Shown: in pieces, positions 55,839 through 64,000 of the stretch
Position numbering within the stretch: the stretch's first letter is position 1
Layout of the letters: every line of letters begins with the position of its first letter
Assembly (NCBI GenBank): GCA_049999765.1
Contig: JBNGIQ010009046.1
Coordinates: 1 to 64,000 of the forward strand
Length of the DNA stretch: 64,000 nt
Direction of reading: 5' to 3'
From: Phaeoceros laevis
Lineage: Eukaryota; Anthocerotophyta; Anthocerotopsida; Notothyladales
Notes under the pieces: generated by a model
What the model saw: only the letters and a program-made list of their open reading frames with translations
Databases searched by the model: none
What the model was told of the DNA's origin: nothing
Made by a program: the position numbers and the translations under genes

Positions 55839-56305
55839 TGTCATGCTGTGGGTGGAGTATTGACCAGCATGGTGACTGATGTAATGTAGGGCAGGTTAGC
55901 TAGTCATATCGCGGCTTATAAGTTAAACGGTCACATGCATTATTGCATGCATTTTTGTGGACAGCCGTGTTAGACGGCATGCTGTTAGGTTTGGGGACCC
56001 GGGCTATTGAAGACCCGGGACCAGACATAGGCTAGCATAGCGGCTGCTTGGCGCCTAGGCATTGATAGTGGTCGCGAGCTGGTGAGCGCAAGGAAGACGT
56101 AGCGCCGCCAAGAGGGTAAGTGTAGGCGAGCCAGGCAACAGCTCTCGGGGCACCTGCACAAAGGCAAGTAGACACAGCTTGTGCAGGTGGATTTTCTATG
56201 TCGTGTGAGACGTATGCTATGAGCAGAACGCTTGCCGGAAGCATCGTATTGTGCATTGCCAGTGGTTGATCCGCGCGCCCCCGGCGCATGCATAGGCAAG
56301 TTTAT
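55839..56305 (+). repeat. Repeat A1 (left terminal, 467 bp)
   Basis: Starts TGTCATGCTGTGGG directly after the lectin flank and ends 'gcaagtttat'. It matches A2 (63164-63630) over its whole length with about 2 percent difference. It is not followed by the B sequence, unlike A2. No standard tRNA-Met primer-binding site follows it. Confidence 0.95.
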
Positions 56306-56345
56306 ACATAGAAAATCCCTTGCAGGCGTGTCTCAGACTAAGCGG

Positions 56346-58539
56346 ATGCTACGCTGGTGCAGAGAAGGAGGCATGGCCGGAGGGTCTGTGGCATCGGAGG
56401 GCATCAGCGACACGGAGGCGCGTCTCGAGGCCCGGAAGCGATTGTCAGGTGAAGACTCTGACGAGGACCAAGTTCAAACCTAGAAGATAGGAAAAATGTG
56501 TTGCATGCCGCGTTCTGGCCGTGAATGGACCAAAGCTAGGTTCTGAAGCATGGCGCGAGAAGGGCCGCGTGAGAGAAGACAGAAACAAGCCAGGCTGCAT
56601 GGTTGAGCCGTCACCGTCAAGGGAAGAGGCGGACTGGTTGCCGGGGAAGAGCTGGGAGACACCTAAGGTGTTGAGACAATTCAGGGAGGAGACGCCATAT
56701 CAATCACCTGTGGTGAGGCACAACAGTCGTGTGTCGCAGCTAGATAGCCCATGTCGGAGCTTCGAGCTGGAGGATTGGCAGAGGGTTTGTAAAGACCAAA
56801 GCACGAGTTATGGCAGTGGCGCCAGAGAAGGCGTTATGGAGCCAACACGGATGGGACGTGATGAACTCTTCGCAGGAGTTCACGGAACCCTATCGCTGCC
56901 GGATTTCATGGACAGATTCATCGCAGCAATGGCGGAGATTGAGCTCAAGTCGGATAGGTACACTGAAGAGTTCGCGCTCTTGCAGCTGCCTAGGTATCTG
57001 GGGGGAGGAGCCCTTAAAACATTCCGCAAGCATCGAGATGCCATCGTGGTTGCACCATGGGAGGAGGTGGTGCAAGTTCAAAAGAAGGAGTCTGAAATCC
57101 TCCAAACAACCACTCAGACGACTAGAAGAAAGAAGAAGGAAGGTTATGATGTGATCACGGAGGTCTTTGCAATGCTCAAGTGTGAGTTCCCATTTGCAAC
57201 AGCGGAGAAAATGCAGGAGCCACAGAACTTTGCATTCAAGCCTGGAGAATCACTCAAGAGTGCATATCTGAGACTTGAGGACCTCATGGAGGACACAGAG
57301 CTGCGCAACTCCATGGATGCAGCTGAAGATTATCTTGGAGCTTTGCCATACAAGCAGAGGGTCAAGGTTACAAACGCTATGCACATGAAGTAAGGAAGAA
57401 GGTATGAGTTAAAGGACGTGTACGAGACAGCAGAAATGTTGTTGCCTGCAGACGCCTACTCCAATGCGTACTGGGAGCGACGAAACCACACAGGCAGGGG
57501 GTATAGTCATGCTGGACAGGCATCAACGTCAGCAAGGCGTGAGAGAACCACATACAGCAGTCCAGCAAGGCAGGAAAGACCTGCCAACACGGCGGTCAGT
57601 TTTGAGAGGTGCCCATGCTGCTTGGGCCCGCATCTGTCTAAGGATTGTGACTACAGATGGGGAGGAAGCAAAGGACAACATGCTTGTCTTGAGTACGATA
57701 GATTTGGTCATACCGAGGAGGCATGCTGGCGAACTCACCCGGAGTTAAGGACTGCGCAGAGTGGCAACCCTGCATCTGAAGGTCAACGTGAGCGAGCGGG
57801 TAATAGAAGCAGAAGCCCGGCCCGAACAGGAGACGAACGAAAGGCTATGATGGCCAAGATTAAAGACCTTCAAAAGAAACTTGAAGTTGCGTTGTCTGCT
57901 CAAGTTGCTGCGAATGACGATGAGACACAACATGATTACGACGACGAGGATGACGAAGGCTTCCCGTCATATATGGCCATGGAGACGAGACAGGAGAAGG
58001 CAAAGGGAGCAGCAGCTGTTAGCGGAACGAAAAAGGCCGTGAGAAGTGAGAACGAAGAGAATGTGGGAAACGCAAGTGCAGCAGGGATAAATAAAGCTAC
58101 AAGGGTGGGGACTGGAGAGAGCACGGTGACTGCCAAGGCACCACCAAGGGTCTTTGCGAAGACGCCCAAGTCGCTCACACAAAGGGCGGGTGCTGTCACC
58201 AACCCCATAGTTATGGATGCAGCCAAGAAGCTAACCAGCAGAATGCCAAGGTTTGTTACAGAAATTGTGGTGCAGCAAGTCATGGATGCTCAATGCTTGA
58301 GCTTGGGTGATCTAGGTATGACCACTGGTGAGTTGAGACCTGCAGTGCAGCGTTGGATGCAAACCAAGGAACCTGAAATTGTCGAGCCAACAGGGCTACT
58401 TGCAGTAGATGCACCATCACCACTGACACATGAAGAGCGGATGGTACAGAAGGGAGGCATCGCCATGGTAGACAATGTAAACGGGCATGTTTTGCTTGAA
58501 GGGCTGGCACCGAAAAAGGTTCTGGTAGACTCGGGAGCG
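56346..58539 (+). pseudogene. gag region with zinc knuckle
   Basis: The open frame from 56521 encodes a capsid-like region (LPDFMDRFIAAMAEIELKSD, then FKPGESLKSAYLRLEDLMED) up to a TAA at 57391-57393, after which the same frame continues to 58539. The second part has a Cys/His cluster (CPCCLGPHLSKDC and CLEYDRFGHTEEAC) that resembles a gag zinc knuckle with one Cys lost. A separate frame with a start near 56346 (MLRWCREGG, acidic end) may be the true N-terminus. gag packages the element's RNA. One in-frame stop makes this copy defective. Confidence 0.75.
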
Positions 58540-58900
58540 TAGCCAGTTATCCTAGGCAGAGCTATGAAAGAGGCTCTTGGCCTGTATGGAAGTAAGCTGC
58601 ATGAGAGCACAATGAGGCTGTCGACCACGGTTGGAACCAAGGAAAAGGTGTTGGGTATTACGAAGGAAAAACTGAAACTGACATTCAAACCTGGAACGGC
58701 TGATGAGTGTGATGTATGGGTGCGGTGCTTGGTGACAGATGCCGATGTGTTTGATGTCATTATGGGATCTGAAGCAACCTATGGGCCAGCCATGGGCGTA
58801 GACCCATATGGGGAGATTGCCTTCTACAGGCCAGGATGGCGAGAAGGAGATTATCAGCGAATTGCTACAATCCCTTTGCAAATGCAAAAGGGAGATGGGG
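58440..58900 (+). pseudogene. Retroviral-type aspartic protease domain
   Basis: The active-site motif VLVDSGA is at 58519-58539, followed immediately by a TAG (58540-58542) and then, in the same frame, PVILGRAMKEALGL, as expected after the DSGA turn of gypsy proteases. A later VFDVIMGSEATYGPAMG corresponds to the second conserved segment (ILG-like). It would process the Gag-Pol polyprotein. The stop right after the active site inactivates this copy. Confidence 0.75.
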
Positions 58901-59099
58901 TGAACTCGTTGTTTGCATGCATGGCAGGAGTGACACAGCCGGAGGACAAGCTGCTATGGTGTTTGAACACCGCAGTGGAACTGTGGATGGACTGCTTAGA
59001 GGAGGCAGAAACGACTGAAGCAGCAGGCAGTGAAGTCATAAACCATGGCCTGAAACTAGATCCATCTGTAGTACTCAGGGAAGCAAATGAAAGAGAAGA

Positions 59100-60220
59100 G
59101 CTGTGTACGCAAAATGCAGAAGTAGTAAGTGAGTATGCACCAGAGCTGTGCATGATACCTGGAGAGGTGCCACGGATCGGAAGGGATGTTGGCATCAACA
59201 CTGACACCATATGCTGGCAGCCAAGTGAAGATGGCATCGTCTTGATGGAGCTGTGCGCTGGACTAGCGACAGGACTGGAGGCAGTTCTTCAGAGTGGTGT
59301 GAAGGTAAAAAAATATGTTTACTGTGACGTAAACTAGAATGCGCAAATTACTGCAAGGGCGAGAGTCGGAGAATTGTGTCAAAAGTACCCGGCGTTGATT
59401 GATGAACGTGCCATCAAGGGTTTCCAAACGATATTCCCAGCTGACATACGGATGTTAGGAGAAGAGCACCTGTCGGCATTAGGGGATGATATCGACATGC
59501 TTGTTGCAGGATGGGAATGTCAGCCCATGTCTCCAACAGGAAATGGGAAAGGGTTTGCAGATGAAAGGGGCACTATCTTTCATGAAGTTGTGCGAGTGTT
59601 GAGAGCTGTGCAGCGACAGAGAAAGCCATGCTAGTATATTTTGGAAAACGTGCCTGCATGTTTTGACAGGAGAGATTGCCTCAGAAAGGATTATCTGGAG
59701 GTTAAAAGCTGGCTTGATGAAGAAGTGATACTGGATGCAGTGCAATTCGGCTCTACTGCTCACAGACTTCGTAGTTTCTGGACTAATATCGCACCGGTCG
59801 AGCATGTGAAGAGGATTAGGGGTCTGACCACTAGAAAGCCAATTCGTATGGAAGAGGTTTTACTGCCTGGACGCAAGGCCTAGGAAGTGGTCAAAACTGA
59901 CAAACTACCCTTCTTCCTGGTGAATGTTCAAGGAGAGCCCAGACAGGCATGGCCTACAATGGTCAGTGCTCCAGGTTCATATGCTTCCAGGAAAGGCGGA
60001 CCAGGAGTGGTGTGTGATGAGAATGGTAAAGAATTGGGAGAGCCATTGGCCATAGAACGAGAAGTGGCCATGGGTTTTGACCCAGGAAGTACAGCAGTTG
60101 CTGGAGTTAGTGAGGGCACTCGCTGCAGGATGCTAGGCAGAGCGTTCGACTTGAACTGTATGAAATGGCTTGTCGCCACGGGCCTAGCATTTCAAATGAG
60201 GACACAGCAAGAGTGTGGAA
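59100..60220 (+). pseudogene. C5-cytosine DNA methyltransferase domain in the pol frame
   Basis: In frame with the protease and reverse transcriptase, the sequence shows the C5-methyltransferase motifs in order: motif I MELCAGLATGLEA (about 59245), motif IV AGWECQPMSPTGNGKGF with the catalytic Cys at 59518-59520, then DERGTIFHE, motif VI LENVPA (59641-59658), motif VIII STAHRLRSFW (about 59752), and a late motif with EREVAMGF and GRAFDLNCMKWL, matching motifs IX-X. Motif IV is E-C-Q in place of the usual P-C-Q. Such enzymes transfer a methyl group from S-adenosylmethionine to carbon 5 of cytosine in DNA. Three TAG codons (59335, 59632, 59881) interrupt it. Its place between protease and reverse transcriptase shows it is part of the element, not a neighbouring gene. 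Confidence 0.88.
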
Positions 60221-60396
60221 TGACACAAAGTTTAAAGATGCGCACGAAACCTGCTTGGTGTAGCAGTGTAGGACCAGGCAGAAGCATCCAAGCCAACACT
60301 GCAGAATTGGGCAATGCAGCTAGTGACTGCCCAGACAGCATTCGCAAGGAATGCAAGGATCTTGTGCCGAGGCCTGATGGCTGTCAACCAGCATAG

Positions 60397-61512
60397 TTTG
60401 CGTGGGCAGTGAATGAAGGGCTGAGCAGGAAAGAGCAGACACAGATGCGAGTCCTCTTGGAAAAATATAAACACGTCTTTGCTTTTAGTATGAAGGAGCT
60501 TGGCAAATACAGCAAGCATAAGTTTTCGATTCCAGTAAGCACCAAGGAGCCTATTTTCAGGAGAAGGCACAGGCTGAGCCAAGCAGAGTGGGAAATCATG
60601 GAAAAACGGTGCAAAGAGCTAGAAGACGCAGGATTGATCAGAAAGTCATCATCACAGTATGCTGCTGCGACGGTCTTGCCACCCAAGAAAGATGAGAAGG
60701 GAGAGTGGACGGAAAAGCATATGTGTGGGGACTATCGTCCATTGAATGTCATGACAGCACAGGATAGGTATCCCATGCCAACTCCCGATGAAATCTTTGA
60801 CGCAATTGGTCATGCCAAGTATTTTACAACCTTGGACATGAGGCAAGGGTTCAATCAGATCATGATTGAGGAATCAGACAAAGAGAAGACAACATTTTGG
60901 GGACGGGATGGCCTCTGGGAGTGGGAAGGCATGTCGTTTGGTCTCAAGAATAGCTCGACGCATTTCCAAAAGGTCATGGACCAGGAGCTGTTGGGTTTGC
61001 CATTTGTGAAGTGTTACATTGATGATCTTGTTGTGCTCAACAACAATTTCGAGGAGCACCTGAACCATGTCGAGCAGTTGCTTCAACGACTTGAAGAATG
61101 TGGGCTCAAAGCTCATCCAGGCAAGTGTAAATTTGCGGCCCAGCAGGTGGAGTATCTGGGCCACCTTCTTTCGCCAGGCAGCATTGAGCCGCAATCGGCT
61201 AAGATATCTGCCATAGCAAGGATGCCAAGGCCAACTGACGTGGCATCATTAAGGGCCTTCCTGGGGTTATGCAATTATTACAGAAAATTCTGCAAGGATA
61301 TGAGTCGAGTGTGTAAACCTTTGTACGAGCTACTCAAGAAGGACACAGCCTGGCGGTGGGATCAGGAGCAAGAAGTTGCATGGACAGAGCTGAAGGAGCA
61401 GCTTACAAATTATCCGGTGTTGTCTGGACAGGGCAGATTTTACAAAGCCTTTCATTCTATACACCGACTGGAGTATGTTAGGCATAGGTGCAGTTTTGGC
61501 ACAACTGGATGA
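60397..61512 (+). pseudogene. Reverse transcriptase domain
   Basis: Open from 60397 to 61512 after a TAG at 60394. The Ty3/gypsy order is plain: FSIPVSTKEPIFRRRHRLS, CGDYRPLNVMTAQDRYPMP, FTTLDMRQGFNQIMI, FGLKNSSTHFQKVMD, the catalytic CYIDDLVVL, HPGKCKFAAQQVEYLGHLLS and LRAFLGLCNYYRKF. It copies the element's RNA into DNA. All catalytic aspartates (LDM and YIDD) are present. The domain leaves frame near 61449, before RNase H. Confidence 0.9.
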
Positions 61513-62062
61513 AGAAGGTTTTGAACATGTGATTGCCTATGCCAGCAGATCAAACAATGAAGCGGAAGCTAACTATTCATCCTATGAGGGTGAATGCTTG
61601 GCTAGCGTGTGGGCAGTTCTGCACTTTCGTCCATATCTATATGGAAGGAACTTCCAAATAGTGACTGACCATCAACCCTTGCGTTGGTTGATGACTAACA
61701 CCAAGCTGAGTGGTAAGTTAGCACGGTGGGCATTGTTGTTGTCTGAATATGAGATGACAATCGTGTGCCGACCTGGACGAGTGCACAGCAACGCCGATGG
61801 TCTATCAAGGAATCCAGCACCTGGCAGCAATGACATGACAGGAGCCAGGCAGGACATGGGGCCTCAGCACTTGTCGCCAGGGGCATGTTTGGCCATGATG
61901 GCATCTACAGCTGTTGACACTCCAGAAACAACACTATTGGGTGAGGCCATCAAGGACATTTGGAGAGATCCCGTGGCCATCATGTTGTTGAAAGGTGATG
62001 AATTACCTGCTGACCTCAGCAGCAAAAGACTTCAGCAAATTCGCAAGAAGACCAAGCGGTAC
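61450..62062 (+). pseudogene. RNase H domain
   Basis: In frame 2: TDWSMLGIGAVLAQLDEEG, YASRSNNEAEANYSSYEGEC, then VTDHQPLRWLM and HSNADGLSRNP. These are the gypsy RNase H landmarks. The frame differs from reverse transcriptase by a one-base change near 61449, and it ends at a TAG (62063-62065). It would degrade the RNA strand during reverse transcription. Confidence 0.88.
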
Positions 62063-62065
62063 TAG

Positions 62066-62520
62066 TGGAAGGACGGAGAGTTATATGTGAAGGGCCATGA
62101 CATCGACAGAAAAGTGCCTCCACTACAGCAGCGACGCTCAATTATTGAGGCAGTGCATAAGGAGATGGGCCACTTTGGGGTAAACGTACCCATCACATGT
62201 TAAGACCAATGTATTTCTGGTCAGGCATGTATTCTAATGTTGAGCAAGTTGTAGCTGAATGTGCAGCGTGCGATAGAGTGAAGGCACGCTTCACAGCTGC
62301 AGATGTGGTGTTGCATTCGCTGCCCATTAAGGGCCTCTTCTTCAGATGGTCAATCGATCTCATGCCAGAGCTGCCTCTCACCAGGAGCGGGAATAGGCAC
62401 TGCATGATTATGATTGAGCATTGTTCTAAGTGGGCAGAAATAGCTGTCTTCCCAAGGAAGACGTCACAGAACACTGCTCGGGCACCAAGCATTGGTTTCC
62501 TATGCGCGTGGTGTGGGTGA
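62066..62520 (+). pseudogene. Integrase zinc finger and truncated DDE core
   Basis: After the TAG the frame holds AVHKEMGHFG, shifts near 62180, and continues with FWSGMYSNVEQVVAECAACD: together an H2C2 finger. The core begins with WSIDLMPE, whose Asp is the first DDE residue, and runs through HCSKWAEIAVFPRKTS before ending. The segments that should carry the second Asp and the Glu are missing, so an internal deletion has removed the catalytic core. This copy could not integrate on its own. Confidence 0.82.
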
Positions 62521-62951
62521 ATTGTGTCACCTGGGCGACCAATTCTGTCTTTTGTCACTACGACGGTGAACCTGTCTGCCCCAAAATCGATTTTCCAGGT
62601 CCCAAGCTTCCCATGACAGCAGAATTCAGGCTCAAGATCTCCACCATCATGGATGGGTATGTGGAGATGCTGCCTCGCTTGATCCATCTACCTGGCGCTA
62701 ACAGTGTGAACAGTCTGAAATGTGAGGTTTTTCATGATGACAGCTTGACCCGCAGCTTCAACGTTGAGGTCAAGATCCTGCAGAACCGCAAGGAGGCGGT
62801 GGTATTTGCTTATACTTGGCTTCAGGATGACGGAACAATCTCTCCTAGTGGTGCCTCTCGGATTCCCAGGCCTATGCAAGTGCCGAAGATTGCTTCACCA
62901 CCAAAGAATCCTACTGTGTGGGATCGTCGCCGGGGTCGGGATGACTATTGA
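62430..62951 (+). pseudogene. Unidentified C-terminal reading frame
   Basis: Beyond the integrase break a different frame stays open from about 62430 to the TGA at 62949-62951 and looks coding: FPGPKLPMTAEFRLKI, HDDSLTRSFNVEVKI, FAYTWLQDDGTISPSG and a Pro/Arg-rich end. I recognise no chromodomain or known integrase tail. It could be the element's own C-terminal domain after the deletion, or a captured piece. Confidence 0.45.
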
Positions 62952-63020
62952 AGTTGCATGTTGGCTGCAATGATGCAGGCTGGCATTGTTGGTTGCTGTT
63001 GTTTTTCCGATGCGCATCCT

Positions 63021-63032
63021 GCAGGGGGGAGG
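63021..63032 (+). other. Candidate polypurine tract
   Basis: 'gcaggggggagg' directly precedes the TGTCATTGC start of B1. In LTR elements such a tract primes plus-strand synthesis and marks the left edge of the 3' LTR, which here would be B1 and not A2. Confidence 0.55.
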
Positions 63033-63162
63033 TGTCATTGCAATTAGTAATAGTAATAATTTTATGCTTAGCGTAGATGTGCAAACGCAGCCATATGTGG
63101 GTGAAGGTGTGTTGACGCAACTCCACCACATACATGACCAGACTTGCTAGACGGTGCGACAG
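63031..63162 (+). repeat. Repeat B1 (132 bp)
   Basis: From 'ggtgtcattgcaattag' to 'acggtgcgacag'. It matches B2 (63631-63762) with about five differences. It lies between the polypurine tract and A2. Confidence 0.92.
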
Positions 63163-63163
63163 C

Positions 63164-63630
63164 TGTCATGCTGTGGGTGGAGTATTGACCAGCATGGTGA
63201 CTGATGTAATGTACGGCAGGTTAGCTAGTCATATCGCGGCTTATAAGTTAAACGGTCACATGCATTATTGCATGCATTTTTGTGGGCAGCCGTGTTAGAC
63301 GGCATGCCGTTAGGTTTGGGGACCCGGGCTATTGAAGACCCGGGACCAGACATAGGCTAGCATAGCGGCTGCTTGGCGCCTAGGCATTGATAGTGGTCGC
63401 GAGCAGGTGAGCGCAAGGAAGACGTAGCGCCGCCAAGAGGGTAAGCGTAGGCGAGCCAGGCAACGGCTCTCGGGGCACCTGCACAAAGGCAAGTAGACAC
63501 AGCTTGTGCAGGTGGATTTTCTATGTCGTGTGAGACGTATGCTGTGAGCAGAACGCTTGCCGGAAGCATCATATTGTGCATTGCCAGTGGTTGATCCGCG
63601 CGCCCCCGGCGCGTGCATAAGCAAGTTTAT
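63164..63630 (+). repeat. Repeat A2 (467 bp)
   Basis: Second copy of A1, same length, from TGTCATGCTG to 'gcaagtttat', with about 10 substitutions. It is followed without a gap by B2. Confidence 0.95.
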
Positions 63631-63760
63631 GGTGTCATTGCAATTAGTAATAGTAATAATTTTATGCTTAGCATAGATGTGCAAAAGCAGCCGTATGTGG
63701 GTGAAGGTGTGTTGATGCAACTCCACCACATACATGACCAGACTTGCTAGACGGTGCAAC
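63631..63760 (+). repeat. Repeat B2 (right terminal)
   Basis: Second copy of B1, ending 'acggtgcaac' against the target duplication AGATG (63761-63765); similarity to B1 runs on for the two shared bases 'ag'. It is the right end of the element. Confidence 0.92.
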
Positions 63761-64000
63761 AGATGGCAACACTTGCAAGGCATCACTCATTGCCAAGGGG
63801 AATCCTATTTGGACTTCTTCTTTGCTCAGAGAGCTGAGAAACGAAGACTTTCTCTTCTATGAGCTCGCATTAGACACTGGCGCGAATCTAGTTATACGTG
63901 GCGCCCCCGGGATGGGTCAGCTATGGACATCGTACAACAACACAGGAGCCAGGTCTCTTCGATTGTGAACTTCAAGTTAATGGCGACTCAAGCTCATCTG

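Larger units (their letters stand above)
55839..63760 (+). mobile_element. Ty3/gypsy-type retrotransposon with C5-methyltransferase
   Basis: A 7.9-kb insertion flanked by AGATG (55834-55838 and 63761-63765); GATG alone if the element is taken to end in CA. Domain order is gag with zinc knuckle, protease, C5-cytosine methyltransferase, reverse transcriptase, RNase H, integrase zinc finger and the start of the integrase core, then an unidentified tail. The polyprotein is mainly in frame 1 with seven in-frame stops and two frame changes (about 61449 and 62180). The repeats are arranged A1 - internal - B1 - A2 - B2 (separate entries). A1 and A2 differ at about 10 of 467 positions by eye, so the insertion is fairly young. 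No tyrosine recombinase was found. Confidence 0.93.
55670..63968 (+). pseudogene. Bulb-type (GNA-like) lectin gene split by retrotransposon
   Basis: The 5' part (55670-55838) encodes a signal peptide (LFCLVLLVLSFTLLSVAVA) and the first strands of a B-lectin domain (VLQPGESLVSADGVYVLKI). It stops inside a codon where the retrotransposon begins. The 3' part resumes right after the element (from 63766) in the same frame and continues with NPIWTSS, ALDTGANLVIRG and LWTSYNNTG to the TGA at 63966-63968. Without the insert the gene would be intronless with 123 residues, one domain, secreted. The mannose-binding Q-x-D-x-N-x-V-x-Y signature is only partly kept (LDTGANLVI), so sugar binding is uncertain. 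As it stands the allele is inactive. Confidence 0.85.

Noticed and set aside
55670-55879. A complete 69-aa secreted protein ending at 55879
   Set aside because: The last 13 codons are retrotransposon sequence (A1); the true frame resumes at 63766.
55839-63760. Classification as a DIRS/Ngaro tyrosine-recombinase element because of the split repeats
   Set aside because: No tyrosine recombinase was found; the pol has gypsy-type RNase H, an H2C2 finger and a DDE core start, and a target duplication is present.
1-64000. CRISPR arrays, bacterial operons, rRNA genes
   Set aside because: None seen; the tandem repeats lack spacer structure and the genes are eukaryotic with introns.

Overview
The window is nuclear DNA of a land plant, most likely a seedless one (bryophyte, lycophyte or fern grade); I cannot name the species. 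It carries plant-specific genes: a tonoplast aquaporin, an RWA-type wall-acetylation protein, a plant extracellular nucleoside hydrolase, a peroxisomal MFP2/AIM1 and a PLS-class PPR protein. Introns are short (about 80-400 bp) with GT-AG ends, and the PPR family appears as one large intronless gene plus decaying relatives. Two 100-N assembly gaps lie at 23334-23433 and 54339-54438.

The gene-rich part (1-48 kb) holds, in order: the 3' end of exosome subunit MTR3 (+); RPS15 (-, five exons, the first being only the ATG); an AT-rich stretch with a secreted 8-Cys orphan (+); a 964-aa PPR protein (-) with PPR relics around it; an 18-exon MFP2/AIM1 (-), head to head with an O-fucosyltransferase-like gene (+); an RPA-interacting protein (-); a LysM mini-protein (-); a class-3 lipase (+); SURF1 (-), head to head with nucleoside hydrolase NSH3 (+, 13 exons); a 1.6-kb terminal-inverted-repeat element; a truncated NSH3 pseudogene; a TIP aquaporin (-); and RWA (-, at least 14 exons). 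I rebuilt the multi-exon models exon by exon; phases close and lengths match the families.

The accessory part (48-64 kb) is AT-rich and repeat-laden: 48-bp tandem repeats, a broken F-box/kelch-like gene with a transposase fragment and minisatellites in it, a MITE beside the second gap, and a tRNA-like element with a perfect palindrome. It ends with a 7.9-kb Ty3/gypsy-type retrotransposon (55839-63760) inserted in a small bulb-lectin gene.

That retrotransposon is the most unusual object here. Between its protease and reverse transcriptase it carries a recognisable C5-cytosine DNA methyltransferase domain. Its repeats are not two ordinary LTRs but a split arrangement, A1 - internal - B1 - A2 - B2, flanked by a 4-5 bp target duplication. 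All seven in-frame stops in its polyprotein are one C-to-T (or G-to-A) step from a Gln or Trp codon, as expected if methylation-driven deamination has been decaying an element that itself encodes a cytosine methyltransferase.
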